From: Bacteroidota bacterium
GTDB lineage: Bacteria; Bacteroidota; Bacteroidia; Palsa-948
Reading direction: 5' to 3'
NCBI GenBank assembly: GCA_016213435.1
Contig: JACRAL010000037.1
Coordinates: forward strand, 83,503-115,916
DNA: 32,414 nucleotides
Made by a program: the position numbers and the translations under genes. Below, one piece after another: positions 14,555-21,956 of this stretch. Below the pieces are notes generated by a model that saw only the letters and a program-made list of their open reading frames with translations, was not told where the DNA came from and made no database searches. Numbering within the stretch: position 1 is the stretch's first letter; each line of letters begins with the position of its first letter.

Positions 14555-15064
14555 TTAAATCCTATTATCAAACTTAAACTGCTTCAACTCCTCATTCGCT
14601 TTCAAAACTTTCTCTTTCAGCTTTTCTTTGAATTTTTTTAATTCGGCAGTAATTTTTTCATCACCAGTTCCGAGCATTTGCACGGCAAGAATGCCTGCAT
14701 TTTGTCCTCCATCCACACCCACCGTTGCTACCGGAACTCCGGGAGGCATTTGCACGATCGAAAGAAGAGAATCCCATCCATCCAGCGAAATAGTGGATTT
14801 GCATGGAACTCCAATCACGGGACAAGTTGTAAAGGCAGCGATCACACCCGGCAGATGTGCTGCTCCCCCTGCACCGGCAATAATCACTTTTACTCCGCGC
14901 GAAGAAGCGTTTTTTCCAAATTCGGCTACTTGTTCCGGCACGCGGTGTGCGGAGAGCGCGTTCACTTCAAAAGGAATTTTGAACTGGTCAAGAATTTTTG
15001 CGGCCTCCTGCATTACAGGCCAATCGCTTGTGCTTCCCATGATGATTGAAACTTTTGGTGTCAT
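14555..15064 (-). CDS. purE: N5-carboxyaminoimidazole ribonucleotide mutase
   Basis: PurE converts N5-CAIR to CAIR in de novo purine synthesis. The 169-residue sequence starts with VSIIMGSTSDWPVMQEAAKI, the phosphate-binding loop. It continues with ALSAHRVPEQV, which carries the catalytic His, and then VKVIIAGAGGAAHLPGVIAA and the GLDS-like segment LDGWDSLLSIVQMPPGVPVA. This is the class I (bacterial) form. PurK is not in the window. It is divergent from ggt across 123 bp and probably drives the downstream hydrolase. Secure. Confidence 0.96.
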   Translation of the reverse strand: MTPKVSIIMGSTSDWPVMQEAAKILDQFKIPFEVNALSAHRVPEQVAEFGKNASSRGVKVIIAGAGGAAHLPGVIAAFTTCPVIGVPCKSTISLDGWDSLLSIVQMPPGVPVATVGVDGGQNAGILAVQMLGTGDEKITAELKKFKEKLKEKVLKANEELKQFKFDNRI

Positions 15065-15129
15065 ATATTTTAAAGTTTAATTCTGAAATTTTAGTGTGTA
15101 AAGATAAACCTTTCTGATGATTCTTTATG

Positions 15130-15159
15130 TTTGGACTCATTCAATAAATATTAGATTTG
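15130..15159 (+). promoter_or_regulatory. Putative promoter of the gamma-glutamyltransferase gene
   Basis: TTTG (15130-15133), an 18-base spacer, then TAGATTTG (15152-15159) fits the Bacteroidota -33/-7 consensus. The start codon follows 28 bases downstream. This is the best-formed promoter in the window. Confidence 0.6.
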
Positions 15160-15187
15160 TGGCGTAGCCATCCCTTGGGGACCAACG

Positions 15188-16981
15188 ATGAAGAAATGCT
15201 TTCACATATTATGGATTCTTAATTCTGTTTTCTTCTTTTCATGCAACTCTTCTTATAATAAAGTGGAAGAAGAAAGTTTAATTGCAAAAAGAGATTCCGG
15301 ATTAATTGCCGATTCGGGAATGGTGGTTTGCGCACATATAGAAGCGTCAAAAGTTGGTGTAGCTATTTTAAAGAAAGGTGGAAATGCTGTGGATGCGGCT
15401 GTCGCGGTGCAGTTTGCGCTCGCAGTGGTGTTTCCGGCTGCAGGAAATATCGGTGGCGGTGGATTTATGGTTCTTCGCTTGAATAATGGCGAAATCAACT
15501 CGCTGGATTTCCGAGAGAAAGCTCCGATGAAAGCATCGCGCGATATGTATCTCGATAAAAACGGAAATGTGATTGCCAATATGAGCGGAGAAGGATTGCT
15601 TTCTGCAGGAGTTTCGGGTTCTGTGGACGGAATGATTCGTGCACATGAGAAATACGGAAAACTTCCATGGAAAGAATTAGTTCAACCTGCGATTGATCTG
15701 GCAGAAAAAGGATTTCAAATCACGGAAAGTCAGGCGAAGGATTTTAATATCTCGAAAGAAATTTTTCTTAAAAAGAATGATTCTTTGTATTCTCTCCCCC
15801 TTGTAAAGGGGGACAGGGGGGATTGGTCTGTTGGCGACACTCTTATCCAAAAAGAACTTGCAGAAACTTTGAAACGCATCCGCGATAAAGGAAGAGAAGG
15901 ATTTTATTCCCGAAAAACTGCAAAAAATATTGTAAAAGAAATGAAACGTGCCGGAGGAATTATATCCTATGAAGATTTAAAGAACTATAAAAGTGTTTGG
16001 CGTAAACCAATTGTCGGCTACTATAATTCGCCCTCCCTATTGGGGAGGGATGGGGTGGGGTCTTACCGTATCATTTCCATGCCTCCTCCTTCCAGCGGTG
16101 GAATTGCGTTGATGCAATTGCTGAATATGGTAGAGAATTATTCCTTGAAAGAGTGTGGCTATAACAAAGAAAAAACAGTTCATCTCATGGCGGAAGCAGA
16201 GAAAAGAGTTTATGCTGACCGCGCAGAATATCTTGGCGATCCAGATTTTTATCCTGTGCCGGTGACGCAGCTGCTTGATTCGAATTATTTAGTTTCTCGC
16301 ATGAAGGATTTTAGTTTTGAAGCAGCTACGGATTGCAAAAAAATCAGATCAGGATTATGTACTCCCTCTCCTTCGGAGAGAGCTGGGGTGAGGCAGGAGA
16401 AAGAAGAAACAACCCACTTTTCCATCATTGATAAATGGTACAATGCTGTTTCAGTAACAACAACACTTAACGGTGCTTATGGCTCTGGAGTATTTGTTCC
16501 GGGTTCAGGATTTTTGCTGAATAACGAAATGGATGATTTCAGTTCCAAGCCGGGAGTGCCGAATATGTTTGGCTTAATTGGTTCAGAAGCAAATACCATT
16601 GCTCCCGGAAAAAGAATGTTGAGCTCCATGACACCTACAATCATTGAGAAGGATGGAAAACTTTTTATGGTAGCAGGAACTCCCGGTGGTTCAACCATTA
16701 TTACGACCGTGTTTCAAACGATCCTGAATGTTCTTGAACACGACATGACCATGAACGAAGCGGTGAATGCAAAACGTTTTCATTATCAATGGAAACCCGA
16801 CACGATTTATATGGAGAAAGATGCGATGGATAGTCTGACAGTTTCTGATCTCAATAAAAAAAAACATCACGTTGTGGAAAGAGCTTCTATTGGAAGAGCA
16901 GACTGTATCCTTCTCCTTCCGAATGGAAAAATGGAAGGTGGAGCAGACAAGAGAGGAGATGATATAGCGGTAGGATATTAA
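15188..16981 (+). CDS. ggt: Gamma-glutamyltransferase, lipoprotein form
   Basis: Hydrolyses or transfers the gamma-glutamyl group of glutathione and related compounds. The precursor self-cleaves at a Thr to form two subunits. A lipoprotein signal ends at Cys19 (FFFSCNSS). The large-subunit region contains GGNAVDAAVAVQFAL, AAGNIGGGGFMVLR, LDFREKAPM and ISMPPPSSGGIALMQLL. The new N-terminal Thr is Thr408 in EETTHFSIID, followed by NGAYGSGVFVPGSGFLLNNE and the oxyanion/substrate region MLSSMTPTII. The 597 residues are slightly long. Three palindromic elements encode extra loops: about 203-212, about 281-292 and about 392-403, the last only a few residues before Thr408. A clear promoter precedes it. 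Confidence 0.95.
   Translation: MKKCFHILWILNSVFFFSCNSSYNKVEEESLIAKRDSGLIADSGMVVCAHIEASKVGVAILKKGGNAVDAAVAVQFALAVVFPAAGNIGGGGFMVLRLNNGEINSLDFREKAPMKASRDMYLDKNGNVIANMSGEGLLSAGVSGSVDGMIRAHEKYGKLPWKELVQPAIDLAEKGFQITESQAKDFNISKEIFLKKNDSLYSLPLVKGDRGDWSVGDTLIQKELAETLKRIRDKGREGFYSRKTAKNIVKEMKRAGGIISYEDLKNYKSVWRKPIVGYYNSPSLLGRDGVGSYRIISMPPPSSGGIALMQLLNMVENYSLKECGYNKEKTVHLMAEAEKRVYADRAEYLGDPDFYPVPVTQLLDSNYLVSRMKDFSFEAATDCKKIRSGLCTPSPSERAGVRQEKEETTHFSIIDKWYNAVSVTTTLNGAYGSGVFVPGSGFLLNNEMDDFSSKPGVPNMFGLIGSEANTIAPGKRMLSSMTPTIIEKDGKLFMVAGTPGGSTIITTVFQTILNVLEHDMTMNEAVNAKRFHYQWKPDTIYMEKDAMDSLTVSDLNKKKHHVVERASIGRADCILLLPNGKMEGGADKRGDDIAVGY
15796..15823 (+). repeat. GC-rich palindromic element 1 in ggt
   Basis: CCCCCTT (15796-15802), loop GTA, AAGGGGG (15806-15812), then ACAGGGGGGAT. 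Perfect 7-bp arms. It encodes LPLVKGDRGDW. Confidence 0.75.
16031..16061 (+). repeat. GC-rich palindromic element 2 in ggt
   Basis: CCCTCCC (16031-16037) and GGGAGGG (16043-16049), followed by ATGGGGTGGGGT. It encodes SPSLLGRDGVGS between YYN and YRIISMPPPSSGG. Confidence 0.75.
16363..16396 (+). repeat. GC-rich palindromic element 3 in ggt, next to the autoprocessing site
   Basis: CCCTCTCC, loop TTC, GGAGAGAG (one mismatch), followed by CTGGGGTGAGG. It encodes TPSPSERAGVR and ends about five codons before the catalytic Thr408. Confidence 0.8.
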
Positions 16982-16984
16982 AAG

Positions 16985-17011
16985 AAAGTAAGAAGACAAA
17001 AGGCATAAGGC
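16985..17011. repeat. Degenerate heptamers in the ggt-hpt gap
   Basis: On the minus strand the gap reads CTGCC, TTATGCC, TTTTGTC, TTCTTAC, TTTC. It closely resembles the TTATACC/TTTTGTC heptamers at 985-1020, in opposite orientation. Confidence 0.45.
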
Positions 17012-17013
17012 AG

Positions 17014-17553
17014 ATGGGAAAGATTGTAGTTATTCACGATAAGAAATTCAGAAAATTTATTTCTTCTCAGAAGATTCAAAAGACAATTGCTGTAATTGCA
17101 AGAAAGATCAATAAAGATTTCAAGAATGAAAACCCGGTTTTTCTTTCGGTGCTGAATGGTTCTTTTCTGTTTACTGCCGATCTGTTGAAGAAAGTAAAAG
17201 TTGACTGCGAGGTTTCTTTTATTAAAGTTGCTTCGTATTCTGGAATTCGCTCAACTGGAAATCTGAATACCTTAATTGGTGTGAATGAAAATCTGAAGAG
17301 GAAAAATATTGTTATTCTTGAAGATATTATTGATTCCGGAAACACGATTGAAAAAGTTATGCTCGAATTAAAAAAACACGATCCCCAAAAAATAAGTATT
17401 GCCACACTTCTCTTCAAGTCAGGTGCTTATAAGAAGAGATTGAAGATTGATTATATCGGCATGGAAGTGCCCAATGATTTTTTAGTTGGCTATGGTTTGG
17501 ATTATGATGGCTTGGGACGAAATTTATCCGACATTTACATTCTTAAATCTTAA
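17014..17553 (+). CDS. hpt: Hypoxanthine phosphoribosyltransferase
   Basis: Salvages hypoxanthine (and usually guanine) to the nucleoside monophosphate using PRPP. The 179-residue protein has the PRPP-binding motif IVILEDIIDSGNTIEKVM (about 105-122), the early VFLSVLNGSFLFTADLL loop, VSFIKVASYSG (flexible loop) and the base-contact end IGMEVPNDFLVGYGLDYDG. All are classic HPRT features. It is 12 bp ahead of adk, making a nucleotide-metabolism pair. Start ATG 17014 follows a heptamer-like spacer. Secure. Confidence 0.95.
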   Translation: MGKIVVIHDKKFRKFISSQKIQKTIAVIARKINKDFKNENPVFLSVLNGSFLFTADLLKKVKVDCEVSFIKVASYSGIRSTGNLNTLIGVNENLKRKNIVILEDIIDSGNTIEKVMLELKKHDPQKISIATLLFKSGAYKKRLKIDYIGMEVPNDFLVGYGLDYDGLGRNLSDIYILKS

Positions 17554-17565
17554 ATTCTAAATTTT

Positions 17566-18150
17566 ATGTTGAACATCGTTTTGTTTGGTCCTCCGGGTGC
17601 AGGCAAAGGTACACAGGCGGAGAAATTAGTGAAGAAGTATCAGCTGGTTCATCTATCCACCGGAGATATTTTCCGTGCAAATATCAAAAACGGAACAGAA
17701 CTCGGAAAACTCGCAAAGGGTTATATGGATAAAGGTGAACTTGTTCCGGATGAAGTTACCATTAAAATGCTGGAATCAGAAGTGGGGAAATATGCTTATC
17801 CCAAAGGTTTCATCTTTGACGGTTTCCCGCGCACCACGGCACAGGCACAGGCACTGGATAAATTTTTAGCAACCAGGAATCTTTCTATTACGATAACTTT
17901 GGCGCTGGAAGTGGATGAAGAAGAACTTACAAAAAGAATTTTACTGCGCGGAAAAGAATCGGGCAGGGCAGATGATCAGGACGAAAATATTGTACGCAAT
18001 CGGGTGAAAGAATACAACAATAAAACTGCACCGCTAAAAGAATTTTATTTAAAACAAGAGAAGCTGAAAACTATTCAGGGTGCCGGAGGAATTGATGATA
18101 TCTTTACTGAACTTTGCAAGATGATTGAAGCCAACGCTAAAACAGTATGA
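17566..18150 (+). CDS. adk: Adenylate kinase
   Basis: Interconverts ATP + AMP and 2 ADP in the cytoplasm. The P-loop LFGPPGAGKGTQAEKL is at residues 5-20. LSTGDIFRANIKNGTELG is the AMP-binding region, FIFDGFPRTTAQAQAL follows, and the lid is short with RADDQDENIVRNRVKEYNNK. It lacks the zinc-type four-Cys lid. The 194 residues fit the short-lid form. The stop overlaps the start of the rraB-like gene by four bases (ATGA), so the two are translationally coupled. Confidence 0.97.
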   Translation: MLNIVLFGPPGAGKGTQAEKLVKKYQLVHLSTGDIFRANIKNGTELGKLAKGYMDKGELVPDEVTIKMLESEVGKYAYPKGFIFDGFPRTTAQAQALDKFLATRNLSITITLALEVDEEELTKRILLRGKESGRADDQDENIVRNRVKEYNNKTAPLKEFYLKQEKLKTIQGAGGIDDIFTELCKMIEANAKTV

Positions 18151-18485
18151 GCCGGAAAGGAGCAAATGCCCGTGTTTTGGAATTGATGGAGCATTTTGGA
18201 GCAAAGAATAATTCACTTATGTCTGTTGAATTTTTCTTTTATGCCAATAAGCAAGATGATGCCAGTAACCTGCTGATTGATTTGAGTAAACTTGGTTACA
18301 AGATATATACAGTGGATGAACCAGATGCGGCAAAAAAACAATGGGCGATTATCGGCAATACTCCAAAAATGGATGTGAGTGAAACTGCGCTTGCCGAATG
18401 GACAGAAAAGATGGAGCGATTAGCAATAGAAAATAATTCCGCATTTGATGGATGGGGAACTTTGATAGATCCCAAAGGTGCTTAA
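18147..18485 (+). CDS. RraB-like protein (RNase E regulator family)
   Basis: A 112-residue soluble protein resembling RraB, the E. coli inhibitor of RNase E. Family-like features are VEFFFYANKQDDASNLLIDL (strand then helix), LGYKIYTVDEP, KQWAIIGNTPKM and the ending FDGWGTLIDPKG. The Phe/Tyr-Asp-Gly-Trp-Gly-Thr motif is characteristic. It overlaps adk by four bases and precedes obgE by 22 bp, so it belongs to an adk-rraB-obgE transcription unit. Whether it acts on an RNase E/G homologue in this organism is unknown. The family call rests on motif similarity. Confidence 0.7.
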   Translation: MSRKGANARVLELMEHFGAKNNSLMSVEFFFYANKQDDASNLLIDLSKLGYKIYTVDEPDAAKKQWAIIGNTPKMDVSETALAEWTEKMERLAIENNSAFDGWGTLIDPKGA

Positions 18486-18507
18486 ATATTAAAAGACAAA
18501 ACTACAC

Positions 18508-19515
18508 ATGGCAGATTCCAATTTTATTGATTATGTAAAGATTTGCTGTCGCTCAGGAAGAGGCGGAGAGGGATTTGTACATTTTCATAGAGAAAAATTT
18601 GTTGACAAAGGCGGACCGGACGGAGGCAATGGCGGACGTGGCGGGCATATTATTGTACGTGGAAGCAAAAATGTGTGGACCATGCTTCACCTAAAATACC
18701 GCAAGCATGTAATTGCTGATGCGGGCGGTAAAGGAGAAAAAAAACTTAGTTCCGGTAAAAATGGCGAAGACATAATTTTGGATGTGCCGATCGGTACAAT
18801 TATTAAGAATGCAGAAACAGGAGAAGTGGAAGTTGAAATTACCGAAGAGGGACAAGAATACATTGTTGCAAAAGGCGGTAGAGGAGGGAAGGGGAATGCT
18901 TTTTTCAAATCTGCTACCAACCAGTCGCCTCGTCATGCTCAGCCCGGTGAACCGGGACAAAATGATTGGAAAATTTTTGAACTAAAACTTTTGGCAGATG
19001 TAGGTCTTGTTGGATTTCCCAATGCTGGAAAATCTTCTTTACTCGCTGTTGTTTCGGCTGCTAAACCTGAAATTGCAAATTATCCTTTTACTACGCTTGT
19101 GCCGAATCTCGGCATTGTAAAATACCATGACCATCAATCATTTGTGATGGCAGATATCCCGGGAATCATTGAAGGAGCAAGTGAAGGAAAAGGATTGGGT
19201 TTGCGTTTTCTCCGCCATATAGAAAGAAATTCTGTTTTGCTTTTCCTTGTGCCCTGCGATGCGAAAGATGTTGTGAAGGAATATAAAATCCTCGTGAACG
19301 AACTTAAACTTTATAATCCCGAACTGCTAAAAAAAGACCGCGTGCTTGGAATTTCAAAATCCGATCTGATGGATGAAGAGCTGATGCGTGAATTTCAAAA
19401 GGATATGAAGAAGAAGTTTAAAGAGAAAAAAGTTCCGCTGGTTTATTTTTCTTCACACACGCAAAGAGGATTAACTGAACTGAAAGATGTTCTCTGGAAG
19501 CAAATAAATAAATAA
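18508..19515 (+). CDS. obgE: Obg/CgtA GTPase
   Basis: An essential GTPase that binds the 50S subunit and links ribosome assembly with growth and stress. The Gly-rich Obg fold occupies residues 1-160 ([31 protein letters not shown]). The G domain follows with G1 [13 protein letters not shown]2 [13 protein letters not shown]3 [18 protein letters not shown], and a G4 region [11 protein letters not shown] that uses Ser-Lys-Ser-Asp where others have NKxD. G5 is FSSHTQRGL. The 335 residues end after the G domain without the C-terminal OCT extension, as is usual in this phylum. Secure. Confidence 0.96.
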   Translation: MADSNFIDYVKICCRSGRGGEGFVHFHREKFVDKGGPDGGNGGRGGHIIVRGSKNVWTMLHLKYRKHVIADAGGKGEKKLSSGKNGEDIILDVPIGTIIKNAETGEVEVEITEEGQEYIVAKGGRGGKGNAFFKSATNQSPRHAQPGEPGQNDWKIFELKLLADVGLVGFPNAGKSSLLAVVSAAKPEIANYPFTTLVPNLGIVKYHDHQSFVMADIPGIIEGASEGKGLGLRFLRHIERNSVLLFLVPCDAKDVVKEYKILVNELKLYNPELLKKDRVLGISKSDLMDEELMREFQKDMKKKFKEKKVPLVYFSSHTQRGLTELKDVLWKQINK

Positions 19516-19516
19516 A

Positions 19517-20950
19517 ATGAAATTTCATTTTATTGTCTACTGTTTACTGTTTATTGTTTATTGTTCTTCCTGCTCCAGGAAGAATTCCGGTTCTGTCAAT
19601 AAAAATGGCATTGATAGTGTGAAAACGATTGTTCTTTCGTTCGACACATCTTTTGAAAATGGGAAAATTATTCCTGTCATTAAGTGCGTAAAAGATCCTT
19701 CTGTAAATTACGCGCTCTATCTTCCTCGAAAATATTCTTCCGCTAACAAAAATCCTGTTATTTATTTTTTTGATTCCCATGGAAGCGGTTCTTTTCCTCT
19801 TGAGAAATACAAAGGACTCGCTGAAAAATACGGATACATTCTTGCCGGATCCAATAATTCCAAGAATGGAATGTCGTGGGAACAAAATCATCCTCAGATA
19901 CAAACATTCATGAGTGATGTGAAATCGCGATTCAATATTGATGGTAGAAGAATTTACGTTTGCGGATTCTCCGGTGGTTCCCGCGTGGCAAGTTCGGTGG
20001 CGATATTTGATGGCGGAGTTTCTTGCGTGATCGGAATGGGTGCGGGATTTCCTTCGTTGAGCGAACCGATTAATAATAAGTTTGATTACATTGGGTTTGC
20101 AGGCAACGAAGATTTCAATATGAATGAAATGATTGCGCTGAGTGCTTCTATGGATAACTCCCTCATCCGTCATCAGCTCATAATTTTCAATGGCCATCAC
20201 GAATGGGCTCCGGTCGAAAAAGCGGAAGATGCTTTTGTGTGGATTGAATTTAATGCGATGCGAGAGGGCTTGATTTCAAAAAATGATTCGCTGATTAAAA
20301 ACTTTATTTCTAAAAACGAAAACGAGTTGAAAGTTTTTGGGAAAAAGAAAAAGAAATATGAAGAAATGTTTTTATGGAAGAAGATGAATGTTTTTTTGGA
20401 TGGACTTACCGATGTTTCAGATTTTCAGAAAAAAGCAGAGCAACTTAGCGCTTCTGAAGAGTTGAAAAAGGAGATGTTGCAAAAAAATAATCTTGCCAAA
20501 CAAGAATTGGTTCAGCAGGAGCAATATCGCAACGATTTCGTGTTGAGAGATTTATCGTGGTGGATGAATGAAATCAAAAAACTTAACCAGCTTGCTAAAA
20601 ACAAGAGCGATGAAGAAAAAGCCGTGATGAGCAAACGATTGCTGAATTATTTGAGTTTGCTTGCATATATGAATGCCTCCTCAGCTTTACAGTCAAATCA
20701 ACTTGACATGACTGAGAAATCTCTTAAGATATACGAACAGGTTGATCCTGAAAATTCAGAACATCAGTATTTGTTTGCAGATTTTTATGCAATAAAGAAA
20801 GAGAATGCAAAAGCAATTTTAGCTCTGAAAAATGCTGTCAAACTTGGATTTAATGATCTTGTAAGAATGGAATCCGATGCCATGCTTTCCATGTTGAAAA
20901 GCGATGAGGAATACAAGCAGTCAGTTGAAAGGCTGAAGGTTAAAAACTGA
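19517..20950 (+). CDS. Lipoprotein with esterase/PHB-depolymerase-like hydrolase domain and helical C-terminus
   Basis: A 477-residue predicted lipoprotein: the signal ends VYCSSC, with Cys19 lipidated. The N-terminal half resembles the alpha/beta-hydrolase esterase family: YALYLPRKYSSANKNPVIYF, then RRIYVCGFSGGSRVASSVA with the nucleophile Ser in GFSGG, GFAGNEDFNM and a His in FNGHHEWAPVEKAEDAFVWI. The second half (from about 250) is almost all helix, Lys/Glu/Gln-rich. It ends in a region reminiscent of tetratricopeptide helices (KIYEQVDPENSEHQYLFADF). The substrate is unknown. Its signal-peptide codons come from a 7-bp repeat array (19532-19566). It starts one base after the obgE stop. Confidence 0.75.
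   Translation: MKFHFIVYCLLFIVYCSSCSRKNSGSVNKNGIDSVKTIVLSFDTSFENGKIIPVIKCVKDPSVNYALYLPRKYSSANKNPVIYFFDSHGSGSFPLEKYKGLAEKYGYILAGSNNSKNGMSWEQNHPQIQTFMSDVKSRFNIDGRRIYVCGFSGGSRVASSVAIFDGGVSCVIGMGAGFPSLSEPINNKFDYIGFAGNEDFNMNEMIALSASMDNSLIRHQLIIFNGHHEWAPVEKAEDAFVWIEFNAMREGLISKNDSLIKNFISKNENELKVFGKKKKKYEEMFLWKKMNVFLDGLTDVSDFQKKAEQLSASEELKKEMLQKNNLAKQELVQQEQYRNDFVLRDLSWWMNEIKKLNQLAKNKSDEEKAVMSKRLLNYLSLLAYMNASSALQSNQLDMTEKSLKIYEQVDPENSEHQYLFADFYAIKKENAKAILALKNAVKLGFNDLVRMESDAMLSMLKSDEEYKQSVERLKVKN
19532..19566 (+). repeat. Five heptamers inside a lipoprotein signal sequence
   Basis: ATTGTCT, ACTGTTT, ACTGTTT, ATTGTTT, ATTGTTC, contiguous. The unit length is not a multiple of three, so copy-number change would break the lipoprotein's frame. 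Confidence 0.8.
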
Positions 20951-20951
20951 C

Positions 20952-20967
20952 AATTCGTAAATTCGTG
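20952..20967 (+). repeat. Two octamers (AATTCGTA, AATTCGTG) between genes
   Basis: Two near-identical 8-bp units occupy most of the 19-bp gap before the PAP2 gene. They belong to the AATTCGT/AATCTGCG-like class also seen at 13635-13666. Confidence 0.4.
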
Positions 20968-20969
20968 CT

Positions 20970-21533
20970 GTGATAGAACTTCTGAAATATATTGACACCC
21001 GCCTTTTTCTGTTCTTCAACGGAAATCATACTGACTTTATGGATTCGGTGATGATGGCTGTTACGGGTAAGTTCACCTGGATTCCCCTGTATGCCTTGCT
21101 TCTCTTTTTTGTCTGGAAGAAAACAAAAAGTAAAATGTGGCTGGTGGTTCTGTCTGTTGCCGTTCTGATCACGTTCTCGGACCAAATCTCTGTTCATCTT
21201 TTTAAAGAAACATTTCAGCGTTATCGTCCCTGCCATAATCTTCTTCTCAAGGATAAAATACATTTGCTGAATGGTGAATGTGGTGGCTTATATGGTTTTG
21301 TTTCTTCGCATGCGGCAAATACCTTTGCGCTCGCCACTTTTCTGATCTTCTTTTTTTGCAGGAGGGATTTCGCGCTATGTATGTATCTTTGGGCTGCATT
21401 TGTTTCTTACAGCAGGGTGTATGTGGGAGTTCATTATCCTTTTGATATCTTGGGAGGAATGGTTCTTGGGATATTTTTAGGAGCGATAGGATACAAAATT
21501 TATTTTCACCTTAATAAAAAATATGCTGACTAA
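20970..21533 (+). CDS. PAP2-superfamily membrane phosphatase
   Basis: A 187-residue membrane phosphatase with several transmembrane helices, probably acting on a lipid (di)phosphate on the periplasmic side, such as undecaprenyl or lipid A phosphates. All three PAP2 motifs are intact: KETFQRYRP (K-x6-RP), FVSSHAANTFA (SH motif, Ser where Pro-Ser-Gly-His is commoner) and SRVYVGVHYPFD (SR-x5-H-x3-D). Translation probably begins at GTG 20970. It overlaps crcB by 11 bases. The exact substrate cannot be told. Confidence 0.88.
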   Translation: MIELLKYIDTRLFLFFNGNHTDFMDSVMMAVTGKFTWIPLYALLLFFVWKKTKSKMWLVVLSVAVLITFSDQISVHLFKETFQRYRPCHNLLLKDKIHLLNGECGGLYGFVSSHAANTFALATFLIFFFCRRDFALCMYLWAAFVSYSRVYVGVHYPFDILGGMVLGIFLGAIGYKIYFHLNKKYAD

Positions 21534-21897
21534 TCTTTTTGTTGTTTTCATCGGTGGCGGAATCGGAAGCGTGTTGCGCTTCGGAATTTCCTTGCTGACC
21601 TTTCATTATTATAAAACAGTTTTTCCTCTTGCAACTTTATTGTCAAATCTTTGCAGTTGTTTTGTTTTTGGACTGGCAATTTACCTCTTGGGCGAAAAAC
21701 TAAATACGGAAATGTCTTTACGTCTGCTCATCATCACAGGCTTCTGTGGAGGATTCAGTACCTTTTCTGCTTTTAGTTTTGAAACGGTGGAACTGATCAA
21801 GAGCGGATATATTATGTATGCGATTTTGAATGTTGCAATAAGTATTGCTGTATGTTTTGGAATTATTTTTTTTCTAACAAGGAATATTCAGCATTAA
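21523..21897 (+). CDS. crcB: Fluoride channel Fluc/CrcB
   Basis: A small four-helix fluoride exporter channel that works as an antiparallel dimer. The 124-residue protein shows GGGIGSVLRFGISLL, PLATLLSNLCSCFVFGLAIYLL and the signature GFCGGFSTFSAFSFETVEL, which holds the Phe/Thr fluoride path and the central sodium site. Only one subunit gene is present, so a homodimer is expected. It overlaps the PAP2 gene by 11 bases, so expression is tied to that gene. No room exists for its own fluoride riboswitch. Confidence 0.93.
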   Translation: MLTNLFVVFIGGGIGSVLRFGISLLTFHYYKTVFPLATLLSNLCSCFVFGLAIYLLGEKLNTEMSLRLLIITGFCGGFSTFSAFSFETVELIKSGYIMYAILNVAISIAVCFGIIFFLTRNIQH

Positions 21898-21904
21898 GGT
21901 TTTA

Positions 21905-21949
21905 CTTTCGTATTTTTCGTAATCCCGATAACTATCGGGACGTTTTTCG
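21905..21949 (+). repeat. Palindromic leader block before the LptF/G-like gene (copy 2)
   Basis: TCCCGATA (21923-21930) and TATCGGGA (21933-21940) around AC, within 45 bases that match the block before rbfA (11624-11667) in inverse orientation. On the gene strand it ends 7 bases before the ATG at 21957, the same distance as at rbfA. Confidence 0.8.
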
Positions 21950-21956
21950 AAGATCC

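Noticed and set aside
19544-20200. 218-codon open frame on the minus strand
   Set aside because: It is antisense to the lipoprotein esterase gene, which has clear motifs; the opposite product has no recognisable domain.
21852-21956. Upstream 35-codon extension of the LptF/G-like protein
   Set aside because: It overlaps crcB and the palindromic leader, and the conserved start MKKLDIYIIKKF begins at ATG 21957.
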